Assembly: GCF_004346225.1 (NCBI RefSeq)
Contig: NZ_SMAJ01000009.1
Coordinates: forward strand, 62,001 to 126,000
DNA: 64,000 nt
Origin: Paralcaligenes ureilyticus
GTDB lineage: Bacteria; Pseudomonadota; Gammaproteobacteria; Burkholderiales; Burkholderiaceae_B
Direction: 5' to 3'
The notes beneath the pieces are model-generated. The model had not been told where the DNA came from, ran no database searches, and saw only the letters and a list, made by a program, of their open reading frames with translations. Shown here in pieces: positions 7,532 through 16,776 of the stretch (within the stretch, counting starts at the first letter, position 1; each line of letters begins with the position of its first letter). The position numbers were made by a program, and so were the translations under genes.

Positions 7532-9031
7532 ATGCTTGATGCTCCTGGCTTTGAAAGCCCTCCGATACTGCCCGGGTTGATTCCGTTTGCCGGATTTTCC
7601 GATGCCCAGGCGGCTGTCGAGCGACTGGTCGAGATCTACGCCCGCAATACCGCATTCTTGCGGGACGCCTTTGGCGAATATGCGGCGGGCCGGTTCACCA
7701 AATCGCAGCGTGTGCGGGCCTATTATCCGGCCATACGCATCCAGGTTCGTACCTATCAGGGCGTTGACAGCCGCCTGTCCTACGGGCACGTGGGCGAGCC
7801 GGGCGCCTACATGACCACGGTGACCCAGCCTGCGCTGTATTTCGACTATCTGAAGGAGCAAATCGGTTTATTGTTGAAAAATCATGGCGTTCCGGTTGAA
7901 ATCGGCGAATCCAACATGCCGATTCCGCTGCATTTCGCCTTTGCCGACGGGCAATATATAGAAGGCGCTTACGCCGACACGCCGGGCGATTCCTTGCGTG
8001 ATCATTTCGATGTGCCCGATCTCGAGGTCACCGACGATGCCATCGTTAACGGCACCTGGCAGGGCCGCAGCGGCGAACCCACGCCGCTGGCCCCGTTTAC
8101 GGCGCCCAGGGTGGATTACTCCCTGCATCGCCTCAAGCACTATACGGCCACCGACCCGCAGCACTTCCAGAACTTTGTCCTGTTCACGAATTATCAGTTC
8201 TATGTCGATGAGTTTTGCCAATGGGCGCGCGAGACGCTGATACAGGGCGAAGGCGGCTATACCGCCCTGGTCGAGCCGGGCAATATGGCGACGCCGCGCG
8301 GCCCGGACGCGGAGCGCAGCGGGCGCCCGCCCGCCCGCATGCCGCAAATGCCCTCCTACCATCTGGTGCGCGAGAATCACACCGGCATTACGCTGATCAA
8401 TATCGGCGTGGGGCCATCGAACGCCAAGACGATTACCGATCATATTGCAGTCTTGCGCCCTTCGGCCTGGCTGATGCTGGGGCATTGCGCGGGGCTGCGC
8501 ACCACGCAGCGGCTGGGCGACTATGTGCTCGCCCACGGTTACGTGCGTCAGGATCATGTGCTGGACGACGATCTGCCCCTATGGGTGCCGGTCCCGCCTC
8601 TGGCCGAAATCCAGATAGCGCTGGAGCAGGCTGTCGCCGAGGTGGCCGGCCTGTCGGGATGGGAGCTGAAGAAAATCATGCGCACCGGTACGGTGGCGAC
8701 CATCGACAACCGCAATTGGGAATTACGCGATCATCGTGAGCTGGCGCAGCGCTTTTCCATGTCCAGGGCCATTGCGCTGGACATGGAGTCGGCGACCATC
8801 GCCGCCAACGGCTTTCGCTTTCGCGTGCCCTATGGCACCTTGCTGTGCGTGTCCGACAAGCCTTTGCATGGCGAGCTCAAGCTGCCCGGCATGGCCAGCG
8901 ACTTTTACCGGACCCAGGTCGCCCAGCATCTGCATATCGGGATTCGCGCACTTGAAATGCTGCGCGACATGCCGCGCGAACGCCTGCACTCGCGCAAGCT
9001 GCGCAGCTTTATTGAAACGGCTTTCAAGTAG
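7532..9031 (+). CDS. amn: AMP nucleosidase
   Basis: 499 residues, close to the E. coli enzyme length. AMP nucleosidase cleaves AMP to adenine and ribose-5-phosphate and so adjusts the adenylate pool. The N-terminal regulatory domain has VRTYQGVDSRLSYGHV. The catalytic nucleoside-phosphorylase-like domain has MPSYHLVRENHTGITLINIG, GPSNAKTITDHIAVLRP, LMLGHCAGLR and the late ALDMESATIAANGFRFRVPY with the acidic ribose-binding residues. It is a single-gene unit, flanked on the left by REP elements and convergent with the SDR gene on the right. Confidence 0.95.
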   Translation: MLDAPGFESPPILPGLIPFAGFSDAQAAVERLVEIYARNTAFLRDAFGEYAAGRFTKSQRVRAYYPAIRIQVRTYQGVDSRLSYGHVGEPGAYMTTVTQPALYFDYLKEQIGLLLKNHGVPVEIGESNMPIPLHFAFADGQYIEGAYADTPGDSLRDHFDVPDLEVTDDAIVNGTWQGRSGEPTPLAPFTAPRVDYSLHRLKHYTATDPQHFQNFVLFTNYQFYVDEFCQWARETLIQGEGGYTALVEPGNMATPRGPDAERSGRPPARMPQMPSYHLVRENHTGITLINIGVGPSNAKTITDHIAVLRPSAWLMLGHCAGLRTTQRLGDYVLAHGYVRQDHVLDDDLPLWVPVPPLAEIQIALEQAVAEVAGLSGWELKKIMRTGTVATIDNRNWELRDHRELAQRFSMSRAIALDMESATIAANGFRFRVPYGTLLCVSDKPLHGELKLPGMASDFYRTQVAQHLHIGIRALEMLRDMPRERLHSRKLRSFIETAFK

Positions 9032-9827
9032 GGCCGGTGGCCATGTGCACGCCGCCATCGACCGGCAGGCAGACGCCGGTAATATAGCGGGCCTCGTCAG
9101 AGGCCAGGAATACCGCGGCGTTGGCGATGTCCCAGGCGCTGCCCATTTTCCCCATGGGGCACAGCGCGTTGCGCGCGGCAATCATTTCTTCGCGGCTGGC
9201 GTATTGCCCCGAAATATCTTTGTAGATAAGCGGCGTATCGATATACCCGGGCATGATGGCGTTGACGCGTATGCCCGCCGCGGCATATTCCAGCGCCAGG
9301 CCAACCGTTAGCTGATTCAGGCCGCCTTTGGCCGCGTAGTAGGCGGGATAGGGATAGCCGGTATAGCGGATGGCGGCCAGGCTGGAAATATTGACGATGC
9401 AACCGCTTTTCTGCGCCTGCATGATGGGCAGGACGTGCTTGCAGGTGAGGAAGGCGCTTTTCAGGTTGACCGCCAGCGCCAGATCCCAGTCGGACTCGCT
9501 CAGATCGGTGACGCTGCCCATTTTGGCCATGCCCACGTTGTTGTGCAGTATGTCCAGATGGCCGTGCAGGGCCAGCGTTTCGGCCACGATGAGGCGCACC
9601 TGTTCCGAATTTGTCGCGTTGGCGGCATAGGCCTCGCATTGGCCGCCTTCGGCCAGAATGATGTCGCGTGTTTCGTCGGCCGCTTTTTTGTTCAGGTCGA
9701 CCGCCACCACTTTTGCGCCGGCGCGGGAGTAGGCGACCGCGGCGGCCTTGCCGTTGCCCCAGCCCTCGCCGATCGAGCCTGCCCCGAATACCAGCGCAAT
9801 GCGGTTTGCCAGTCGTTGATCGCTCAT
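9024..9827 (-). CDS. Short-chain dehydrogenase/reductase of the TRAP operon
   Basis: 267 residues from the ATG at 9827, which overlaps the stop of the TRAP permease gene (ATGA). A classical SDR with a slightly divergent nucleotide loop (GAGSIGEGWGNG), then NNVG, a serine in NISSLAA, the catalytic pair YPAYYAAK and a closing PVDGG. It should oxidise or reduce a hydroxyl/keto group with NAD(P). Because it is coupled to the transporter, it probably acts on the imported compound or its first product. The substrate cannot be read from sequence. Confidence 0.9.
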   Translation of the reverse strand: MSDQRLANRIALVFGAGSIGEGWGNGKAAAVAYSRAGAKVVAVDLNKKAADETRDIILAEGGQCEAYAANATNSEQVRLIVAETLALHGHLDILHNNVGMAKMGSVTDLSESDWDLALAVNLKSAFLTCKHVLPIMQAQKSGCIVNISSLAAIRYTGYPYPAYYAAKGGLNQLTVGLALEYAAAGIRVNAIMPGYIDTPLIYKDISGQYASREEMIAARNALCPMGKMGSAWDIANAAVFLASDEARYITGVCLPVDGGVHMATGPT

Positions 9828-11707
9828 TTCAGAAAACCCGTAGATAGCCAAGGGAAGGCCGCCACAATGATCAGGCCGACGGCAATCGAACACAGATAGC
9901 CGATGATGGGTTTGATGCCCTTGTCTGGGGCTACGCGGCCGATGGCGCAGGCGGCGTAGTAACCCACGCCGAATGGCGGCGCAAACAGCCCTATGCCCAT
10001 CGACAGCACGGCTACCATGGCGTAGTGCACGTCGTTGATGTGCAGCTCTTCGGCAATGGGAAACAGCAAAGGTCCCAGCAGCACGATGGCCGGGATGCCT
10101 TCGAGAACGCTGCCCAGCAAAATGAAGGTAACGATGGAAACGCAGAGGAAGGTCACGCCGCCGCCCGGGAGGGTCGCCATGAAGTCGGCCAGGTCGCTTG
10201 AAAACCCTGATTGGGTCAGCGCCCAGGCCATGCCCGTGGCGGCGCCGATAATCAGCAAAATGGCGCCCGACAGGGAAGCCGTGTCGATCAGCATCGGGTA
10301 GAGGCGCCGAAAATCGAAACGCCGGTATACCAGCAAGCCGATAAGGCAGGAATAAACAATGCCTATGGTTGAAACTTCGGTAGCGGTGGCCACGCCTTCG
10401 ACCACCGCGGCGCGGATGACGAAAGGCAAGGCCAGGGCCGGAAGCGCAATAATGAAGCCTTTGAAGATTTCCCCGGCGTTTGAACGCACGACGCCGCTGA
10501 GGTCTTCGTGGCGATTGCGGTACCACACGACCAGGCACAGCATGATGCCCAGCACTGCACTGGGCAGCAAGCCGCCGGTAAAGAGCGCGGTAATCGAGAC
10601 ACTGGTGACTGAACCAATGGTGATGAGCACCAGGCTGGGCGGAATGGTTTCTGTCTGTGCGCCTGCCGCCGATAGCAGCGCGACCAGCTCGCCTTCGTCG
10701 GCGCCCCTTTTCTTCATTTCGGGGAACAGCACCGGCGCGATAGCCGCCATATCGGCTGCCTTGGCGCCGGAAATGCCCGACACCAGGTACATGGCCCCCA
10801 CCAGCACGTAGGACAGGCCGCCGCGCACATGCCCCAGCAGGCTGGCCAGGAACGACACCATTTTCTGCGCCATGCTGGTCATTTCGATGAGCAGGCCCAG
10901 GAATACGAATAGCGGTACGGCCAGCAAAATGAGGTGGGACATGCCTTCGTTCATGCGGCTGACCAGAACCGACACCGGAACGGTGGTGCCGAGCACCAGA
11001 TAGGCGAAAGTGGCCAAACCGAAAGCGAACGCAATAGGTACGCCGGTGAATACGCCGAGAGCCACCAGGCCTACGAAAAAGATGAGCAGGTTGTAGTTGC
11101 CTAGTTCTTCGAACATCGGGCTAAGCAGGTACAAGCCCAAGCCGATGATCAAAATCAACGCCATGGCCTTGAGAGCCATGCGGTAGTCGGATACTTTGTA
11201 GAGCCGGATGAGGGCGAAGCACCCCATGAACAGCAAGCCGACGGGAAGCGCCGCGGTGCGCCATGCCAGGCTTAGATTCATGGCCGGGGTGGTGATGACG
11301 GCTTGGTCGCGGGTCGCCAGAACGCTGGGAAGCAAGACGAGCAGCACGAATACGAGCGAGGCCAATACGGCAAACACGTCCAGGAAAGCGCGCGTTTTAG
11401 GCGACGCCTTGTTGACCAGGGCGGTCATGCGCATGTGTTCGCCGTGGCGGAAAGCGACCGCTGCCCCTAGCATCGCCAACCACAAGAACAGTATCGAAGC
11501 CAGTTCGTCGGACCAGATCAGAGGGGTATTTAATATGTACCGCGCGAAAATCCCCGAGAACAGGATGGCGACTTCGGCGACCACCAGTAGGGCAACGGGG
11601 ATCTCCACCAGGTATCCGAGAACGTTGTCCAGCCTGGTGAGCCAGGCTGGACTTTCTCGAAGCTGATGGACGCCTGGGACTTGAGGGTCGGATGCGGGCA
11701 GCAGCAT
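9824..11707 (-). CDS. TRAP transporter permease, fused DctQ-DctM
   Basis: 627 residues joining the small DctQ-like subunit (about residues 1-175, four helices, with RYILNTPLIWSDELASILFLWLAMLG and FRHGEHMRM) to the large DctM subunit (from about 200, beginning YNLLIFFVGLVALGVFTGVPIAFAFGL, with a later SGISGAKAADMAAIAPVL). DctM carries the sodium-coupled carboxylate translocation path, and DctQ stabilises it and contacts the binding protein. Fused QM permeases are known. It lies between the dctP-type gene upstream and the coupled SDR downstream. Confidence 0.94.
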   Translation of the reverse strand: MLLPASDPQVPGVHQLRESPAWLTRLDNVLGYLVEIPVALLVVAEVAILFSGIFARYILNTPLIWSDELASILFLWLAMLGAAVAFRHGEHMRMTALVNKASPKTRAFLDVFAVLASLVFVLLVLLPSVLATRDQAVITTPAMNLSLAWRTAALPVGLLFMGCFALIRLYKVSDYRMALKAMALILIIGLGLYLLSPMFEELGNYNLLIFFVGLVALGVFTGVPIAFAFGLATFAYLVLGTTVPVSVLVSRMNEGMSHLILLAVPLFVFLGLLIEMTSMAQKMVSFLASLLGHVRGGLSYVLVGAMYLVSGISGAKAADMAAIAPVLFPEMKKRGADEGELVALLSAAGAQTETIPPSLVLITIGSVTSVSITALFTGGLLPSAVLGIMLCLVVWYRNRHEDLSGVVRSNAGEIFKGFIIALPALALPFVIRAAVVEGVATATEVSTIGIVYSCLIGLLVYRRFDFRRLYPMLIDTASLSGAILLIIGAATGMAWALTQSGFSSDLADFMATLPGGGVTFLCVSIVTFILLGSVLEGIPAIVLLGPLLFPIAEELHINDVHYAMVAVLSMGIGLFAPPFGVGYYAACAIGRVAPDKGIKPIIGYLCSIAVGLIIVAAFPWLSTGFLK

Positions 11708-11716
11708 GGCCGGCCC

Positions 11717-12733
11717 TTAGGCTAAGGTGCCGACCGATTTCTCTAATATGGCCCACGCGGAATCACCGAATTTTTTCTTCCATTCGGCGTAGAAGCCGGC
11801 CTGGCGCAATTCGTCGCGGATGGGGGCCGTGTTGGGGGTATTGAATACCATGTGTTCGCCGGTAAGCTTTTTCTGCAGCTCGTCGTTCAAACCGGCGACA
11901 TCGGCGCGCTCTTTAAGGCCGGCTTCGTTGATGTGTTTGGCAACGATGGCCTGGATGTCTTTGGGCAGACGATTCCAGGCGTCGTGGTTGCCCAGGAACC
12001 AGAAGCCATCCCACATATGGTTGGTGAGGGAGCAGTATTTTTGTACTTCGTAGAGTTTGGCGGTTTGGATGATGGCCAGGGGATTTTCCTGGGCGTCGAC
12101 CACCTTGGTTTGCAGCGCTGAATACACCTCATTGAAGTTAATGCTGGTAGGCGCGGATTTCAGGGCCTTGAACATGGATGTCCATAACGGACTGACCGGC
12201 ACGCGGATTTTCAGGTCGCGGAAATCGGCCGCCGAGTTGATGGGCCTGTTGCTGGTCGTGACTTCGCGAAAGCCGTTATCCCAGATGTTCTGCATGACCA
12301 CGAGGCCGCTCTTTTCGATTTCTCCGCGTATGTAGGCGCCCAGATCGCCATCCATTGCTTTCCAGACCGTGTCGTAATTGGGGAAGGCAAAGCCGATTCC
12401 GCTGATGGCGGCCGCCGGCACCAGGGTCGACAGGATCAGCCCCGAAAGCGTAAAGAATTCCACCGCGCCCGAGCGCAACTGGTTCAGGGTTTCGGTATCG
12501 GAGCCTAGCTGGCTGCTGGGGAAAATTTGCAGTTTGAAGCGGCCTTTGGTTTCTTCTTCGATTTTCTTGGCCATTTCCTTGGCCCGTACGTTCATGGGGT
12601 GTGTAACAGGCAGATTGTTGGCGTATTTGTAGCGGAAGGTTGTCGCAGCCAGTACGCTTTGAAGTGGCGCGGCAATCATGGCGGCGCCTGCGCCGGCGGT
12701 GGTCAGCATGAACGAACGGCGATTCAATTTCAT
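11717..12733 (-). CDS. TRAP transporter substrate-binding protein (DctP family)
   Basis: 338 residues from the ATG at 12733, preceded by AAGGAGA; the frame is open for 31 more codons upstream, but these lie in the promoter region. The export signal begins MKLNRRSFMLTTAGAGAAM, with a twin arginine (RRSFM) resembling a Tat signal and a cleavage site near VLAA. The mature part is DctP-like: YANNLPVTHPMNVRAKEMA, FPSSQLGSDTETLNQLRSGAVEF, the carboxylate-binding Arg block LKIRVPVSPLW, and NEVYSALQTKVVDAQENP. It captures an organic acid in the periplasm; which acid is unknown. Confidence 0.94.
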   Translation of the reverse strand: MKLNRRSFMLTTAGAGAAMIAAPLQSVLAATTFRYKYANNLPVTHPMNVRAKEMAKKIEEETKGRFKLQIFPSSQLGSDTETLNQLRSGAVEFFTLSGLILSTLVPAAAISGIGFAFPNYDTVWKAMDGDLGAYIRGEIEKSGLVVMQNIWDNGFREVTTSNRPINSAADFRDLKIRVPVSPLWTSMFKALKSAPTSINFNEVYSALQTKVVDAQENPLAIIQTAKLYEVQKYCSLTNHMWDGFWFLGNHDAWNRLPKDIQAIVAKHINEAGLKERADVAGLNDELQKKLTGEHMVFNTPNTAPIRDELRQAGFYAEWKKKFGDSAWAILEKSVGTLA

Positions 12734-12855
12734 TTGTTTGTCTCCTTGGACCCTGGTCTGGTCCGTTGATAGATGGGGGGTTATCGGTATCTTCCGGTAT
12801 TTCGGCGTGACAGGCCACTCGGGCAAGCACTAACAACCAAGTTATTGTATAACTC

Positions 12856-12930
12856 AATTCTACGTTATGGAACCCATATAATTAAATTTCTTTAAAAATC
12901 GTTGACAATCATTGGCTGTTACGTAGAATT
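12856..12930. promoter_or_regulatory. Divergent control region between TRAP operon and IclR gene
   Basis: Three elements lie in this AT-rich stretch. Ten-base inverted repeats AATTCTACGT (12856-12865) and ACGTAGAATT (12921-12930) face each other 55 bp apart. A palindrome TATGG-AAC-CCATA sits at 12866-12878. A copy of the purine-region operator half, TTGACAATCATTGG, sits at 12902-12915. The first two are candidate IclR sites; the third suggests a GntR protein may also act here. Structures are seen, binding is inferred. Confidence 0.5.
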
Positions 12931-12971
12931 ATCGAAGTAGAAGTCAGTCCTCCGGTTTATAGGTCCACTAT

Positions 12972-13772
12972 ATGGAACAAACAAAAAGCCCGTCCCCGCC
13001 GCGGCAGGCTTCGGGCGCCCAGGCCATTCACCGCGCCATCAAGGTGTTGCGCTGTATTGCCCGCAGCAGCAACGAAGGGGTCGGTTTGTCTGCGCTGACC
13101 AAACAGGCCGGGTTGATCAAATCCACCACGCACCGGCTTACGACCGCACTGATTGCGGAAGGGTTGGTCGAACAAGACAACAAAACCCGGCGCTATTACC
13201 TGGGGGCGGGGTGCCACGCTCTGGGTTTGATCGCGTCCGCCCGGTTCGGTTTGCATAAGGTGGCCGCCAAGCATGTTTCCCGGCTGGCGCAGGAAACCGG
13301 CGACACGGCGTTTTTCTCGATTCGGCAAGATACCAATGCCGTTTGCGTGCTTCGGGAAGAGGGCGACTACCCCTTGAAGTCGCATGCGCTGCTGGCCGGA
13401 GATCGCCACCCGCTGGGCGTGGGGGCGGGCAGCCAGGCCATGCTGGCCGCGCTCTCCGATGCCGAGGTGGATTACTGCATACAGCACAATATTGAATACA
13501 TTATGGCCACCTACCCCAAATTCAGCCGCGCCCTCATGGTGCGGCTGGTCGAGGAGGCGCGCGCCAAAGGCTATGCGGTCAATCCCGGGTTGATCCTGGC
13601 GGGCTCTCTGGGCATCGGCGTGGCGTTGCGCAACGGCCAGGGCGAGGTTATTGGCGCTTTGAGTATTGCGACGGTCGAGGGCCGGCTGGGGCCCGATCGG
13701 GAAGCCGAACTGTACAAATTGCTTAGACGAGAAGCCGATAAGCTTGAACAATCGCTGGCGGTAAACCGCTAG
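12972..13772 (+). CDS. IclR-family transcriptional regulator
   Basis: 266 residues. The N-terminal winged helix-turn-helix starts at AIHRAIKVLRCIARSSNEGVGLSALTKQAGL, with recognition helix KSTTHRLTTALIAEGLV. The C-terminal IclR effector domain has FFSIRQDTNAVCVLREEGDYPL, LGVGAGSQAMLAALSDAEVDY and the closing SLGIGVALRNGQGEVIGALSIA. It diverges from the TRAP-SDR operon and leads the thiolase/acyl-CoA synthetase unit, so it most likely controls both sides in response to the imported acid or its CoA ester. Confidence 0.93.
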   Translation: MEQTKSPSPPRQASGAQAIHRAIKVLRCIARSSNEGVGLSALTKQAGLIKSTTHRLTTALIAEGLVEQDNKTRRYYLGAGCHALGLIASARFGLHKVAAKHVSRLAQETGDTAFFSIRQDTNAVCVLREEGDYPLKSHALLAGDRHPLGVGAGSQAMLAALSDAEVDYCIQHNIEYIMATYPKFSRALMVRLVEEARAKGYAVNPGLILAGSLGIGVALRNGQGEVIGALSIATVEGRLGPDREAELYKLLRREADKLEQSLAVNR

Positions 13773-13828
13773 TTTTCAGGCGTGCCGCTTCATCAATCAT
13801 TCATGCCGTAGGCAACAAGGAGATTTTC

Positions 13829-15001
13829 ATGACAAACAAGGCCGTCATCGTCGGGTGGTCGCACATCCCGTTTGGCAAGCTTATTGAACCCGACACCGAG
13901 GCTCTGATGGCCCGGGTGTCGGGCGCAGCGCTGGATCACGCCGGCATCACGGCCAAAGAGGTCGATGGCATTTATGTTGGGGTAATGAACAACGGTTTTC
14001 AAAAGCAAGACTTCCAGGGCGCCCTGGTCGCGTTGGCCGATCCGGATCTGGCGCACGTACCGGCGACCCGGCTTGAAAATGCCTGTGCGACGGGCTCTGC
14101 CGCCTTGTATGCCGCGATGGACTTCATCGAGGCAGGGCGCGGACATGTGGCGCTGGTGATAGGCGCCGAAAAAATGACCAGCCGGCCAAACCCGGAGATT
14201 GGCGATATCTTGTTGAATGCCAGCTATCGCAAGGAAGAGGCCGGCATCCAGGGGGGCTTTGCGGGTTTGTTCGGCCAGATTGCGCAAAACTATTTTGATC
14301 GCTATGGCGACAAAAGCCGCGAGCTTGCCATGATTGCAGCCAAAAACCATCATAACGGTGTAAGCAACCCTTATGCGCAAATCCGCAAGGATCTGGGTTT
14401 TGATTTTTGCAACGATGTTTCCGAAAAAAATCCCTACGTGGCGCAGCCCTTGCGGCGCACCGATTGTTCGCTGATTTCCGATGGCGCGGCGGCCATTGTC
14501 GTAGCCGATGAAGAGTTCGCCGCCCATTTGCAGCGCGCCATCCGGTTCAAGGCGCGTCAGCAAGTCAATGATATTTTGCCGCTTAGCCGGCGTGACCCGA
14601 TTGCGTTCGAAGGCGCCGCGCGTGCCTGGCGCCAGGCGCTTGCGGCCTCTCATCTTTCGCTCGACGACCTGGACCTGGTCGAAACGCACGACTGCTTTAC
14701 GATTGCGGAGCTCATCGAATACGAAGCGATGGGCCTGGCGGCCAGGGGCGAGGGCTACAAGGTTGTGCAGGAAGGGATCACTCGCAAAGACGGGCGCTTG
14801 CCGGTCAACCCGTCGGGCGGACTCAAATCGAAAGGGCATCCGGTCGGAGCCACCGGCGTGTCCATGCATGTCATGGCCTGCATGCAACTGACCAATACGG
14901 CGGGCGACATGCAGATTCCCGATGCCCGGCTGGCCGGTGTGTTCAATATGGGCGGTGCGGCCGTGGCCAACTATGTCAGCATCCTGGAGCGCGTTAAATG
15001 A
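13829..15001 (+). CDS. Thiolase-family enzyme (SCP-x/acetyl-CoA acetyltransferase-like)
   Basis: 390 residues. Key thiolase residues are visible: the nucleophilic Cys in ENACATGSAAL (about residue 89), the His of ETHDCFTIAE, and GGLKSKGHPVGATG near the C-terminus with the second active-site His. The style of the sequence (KAVIVGWSHIPFGKL start, ETHDCF) matches the SCP-2/thiolase-like branch rather than biosynthetic PhaA or FadA. It probably performs thiolytic cleavage of a 3-ketoacyl-CoA. Its stop overlaps the start of the acyl-CoA synthetase by 4 bp. Confidence 0.9.
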   Translation: MTNKAVIVGWSHIPFGKLIEPDTEALMARVSGAALDHAGITAKEVDGIYVGVMNNGFQKQDFQGALVALADPDLAHVPATRLENACATGSAALYAAMDFIEAGRGHVALVIGAEKMTSRPNPEIGDILLNASYRKEEAGIQGGFAGLFGQIAQNYFDRYGDKSRELAMIAAKNHHNGVSNPYAQIRKDLGFDFCNDVSEKNPYVAQPLRRTDCSLISDGAAAIVVADEEFAAHLQRAIRFKARQQVNDILPLSRRDPIAFEGAARAWRQALAASHLSLDDLDLVETHDCFTIAELIEYEAMGLAARGEGYKVVQEGITRKDGRLPVNPSGGLKSKGHPVGATGVSMHVMACMQLTNTAGDMQIPDARLAGVFNMGGAAVANYVSILERVK

Positions 15002-16626
15002 CGCAAGACGTACACGATCCGGTGGGCGGTGTGCGCCCCATGTCGCGACGGGTCATGAATCTGGCCACCTTTGCCAGCCAGACGGCGAGCCGGCTGGCGG
15101 ATCGGCCCGCGCTGGTGTGCGACGAAGCCGTCACCACCTGGGGCGAACTGGAACAGCGCGTTCAGGCATTGGCGCAGGTGTTTCAGGACAAGGGTTTGCA
15201 AAAGGGCGATCGCATTTTGATCCATTCGTCCAACTGCCGCGAATTGCTCGAAGCCATGCTGGCCACCTTTCGCATCGGTGCGGTATGGGTGCCGACCAAT
15301 TTCCGCATTACACCCGGCGATGTTTCGTATCTGGCGCAAAGCGCGGGCGTTTCGGCGTTTATCTGTCACGCCGATTTTCCGCAGCATGCCGACATTGCCC
15401 GCGACATAGTGGGTTTGAAGTTGTTTGCGCGGATCGGCACGGCATCGTTTGCGCCGGAATCGATCGATGATCTGGTCGCGGCGAAACTGGCCGAAAAACC
15501 ATTGCGGCGGCAGCCCGCCGAGCGGGTCGATTACGACGATCCCTGCTGGTTCTTTTTCACCTCGGGCACGACTGGCAAGCCGAAAGCGGCGGTCCTCACC
15601 CACGGGCAAATGGCCTTTGTGATCACCAATCATATTTGCGACCTGATGCCTGGCCTGGGTGCCGACGATGCCAGCCTGGTGGTGGCGCCTTTGTCGCATG
15701 GCGCCGGGGTGCATTTTCTGGCTCAGGTGGCGCGCGGGGCTGCGACCGTACTTTCTGTTCAACCGAAATTCTCGCCCGAAACCGCGTGGCGCTGGGTGGA
15801 GAAATATCGGATCAGCAATTTTTTTACGGTGCCCACCATTCTGAACATGCTGGTCGCCCACGAAAGCGTCAACCGTTACGATCACTCTACGCTCCGGCAC
15901 ATTATTTATGCGGGTGCCCCCATGTATCGGGCCGATCAGAAGCGTGCGCTCGCCTGCCTGGGCCAGGTCCTGGTTCAGTATTACGGCCTGGGCGAAGTGA
16001 CGGGCAATATCACCGTACTGCCGGCGGGCGAGCACTTCGCCGATGATGAACAAATGATCCGGTCGGGATCTTGCGGATTTGCGCGCACGGGTATGCAGGT
16101 GTCGATTCAGGATGCCGACGGCCGTTTGCTGGACGCCCATCAATCCGGCGAGATATGTGTGTGCGGCCCGGCCGTATTCGCCGGCTATTACAACAACCCC
16201 GAGGCCAATCGCAAGGCCTTTCGCGACGGGTGGTTTCGCACCGGCGACCTGGGGCATATGGACGAGCAAGGCTATGTTTACATTACCGGGCGCGAGTCCG
16301 ATATGTATATTTCGGGCGGATCCAATATCTATCCGCGCGAGATAGAAGAAAAGGTGCTTACGCACGAGGCCATCAAGGAAGTGTGCGTGTTGGGGGTGCC
16401 CGATCCGAAGTGGGGCGAGGTGGGCGTGATGGTCTGCGTGCTGAAGGAAAATGCGCAATGGGACGCGGCGGCATTCCAGGCCTGGGTGCAGGCGAATATC
16501 GCGCGCTACAAGCAGCCCCGGCAGATAGTGATCTGGCCCGAGCTGCCCAAATCCGGGTATGGCAAGATCACCAAGAAGCTGGTTTATCAGGAGCTGCTGA
16601 ACCGCGGCGCGCTGTCCGCGCCGTGA
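14998..16626 (+). CDS. AMP-forming acyl-CoA synthetase (carboxylate-CoA ligase)
   Basis: 542 residues with the ANL-superfamily motifs in order: FFTSGTTGKPKAAVLTHGQ (ATP loop, about residue 182), YYGLGEVTGN, the aspartate of GWFRTGDLGHMDEQGYVYITGR, and the C-terminal domain hinge and lysine motif PKSGYGKITKK. It activates a carboxylic acid to its CoA thioester through an acyl-AMP. Coupled to the thiolase by ATGA overlap, it likely activates the acid delivered by the divergent TRAP system. Substrate range (fatty, aromatic or cyclic acid) is not deducible from these motifs. Confidence 0.93.
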   Translation: MTQDVHDPVGGVRPMSRRVMNLATFASQTASRLADRPALVCDEAVTTWGELEQRVQALAQVFQDKGLQKGDRILIHSSNCRELLEAMLATFRIGAVWVPTNFRITPGDVSYLAQSAGVSAFICHADFPQHADIARDIVGLKLFARIGTASFAPESIDDLVAAKLAEKPLRRQPAERVDYDDPCWFFFTSGTTGKPKAAVLTHGQMAFVITNHICDLMPGLGADDASLVVAPLSHGAGVHFLAQVARGAATVLSVQPKFSPETAWRWVEKYRISNFFTVPTILNMLVAHESVNRYDHSTLRHIIYAGAPMYRADQKRALACLGQVLVQYYGLGEVTGNITVLPAGEHFADDEQMIRSGSCGFARTGMQVSIQDADGRLLDAHQSGEICVCGPAVFAGYYNNPEANRKAFRDGWFRTGDLGHMDEQGYVYITGRESDMYISGGSNIYPREIEEKVLTHEAIKEVCVLGVPDPKWGEVGVMVCVLKENAQWDAAAFQAWVQANIARYKQPRQIVIWPELPKSGYGKITKKLVYQELLNRGALSAP

Positions 16627-16666
16627 TGGATTCGTGTGGGCGGTGCCGTCTGATTGCAAACGGTTT

Positions 16667-16752
16667 TGCCACCCACAAGGGGTGGCGCTACAGATACGGA
16701 AGGTGTGGTTATAAACCGGTGAATCATGTAGCGGCACCCCTTGTGGGTGCCA
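16667..16752. repeat. REP pair (subtype C minus, subtype B plus)
   Basis: C at 16667-16691 (GTAG on minus) and B at 16728-16752 (GTAG on plus), an inward-GTAG pair of 86 bp in the gap before the first DUF296 gene. The nine bases before the B copy (GTGAATCAT) also precede a B copy inside gluQ (27070-27103), so the two share an ancestor longer than the hairpin. Confidence 0.92.
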
Positions 16753-16776
16753 TCGATGGAGAATGAAAGGACAGAC

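Noticed and set aside
9828-10538. N-terminal extension of the SDR frame upstream of 9827.
   Set aside because: It lies wholly within the TRAP permease gene in another frame and has no SDR homology; the ATG at 9827 overlaps the permease stop as expected for coupling.
16741-16776. Upstream start for the first DUF296 protein inside the REP (MWVPS).
   Set aside because: The REP happens to be open in that frame, but the good ribosome site precedes the ATG at 16777.
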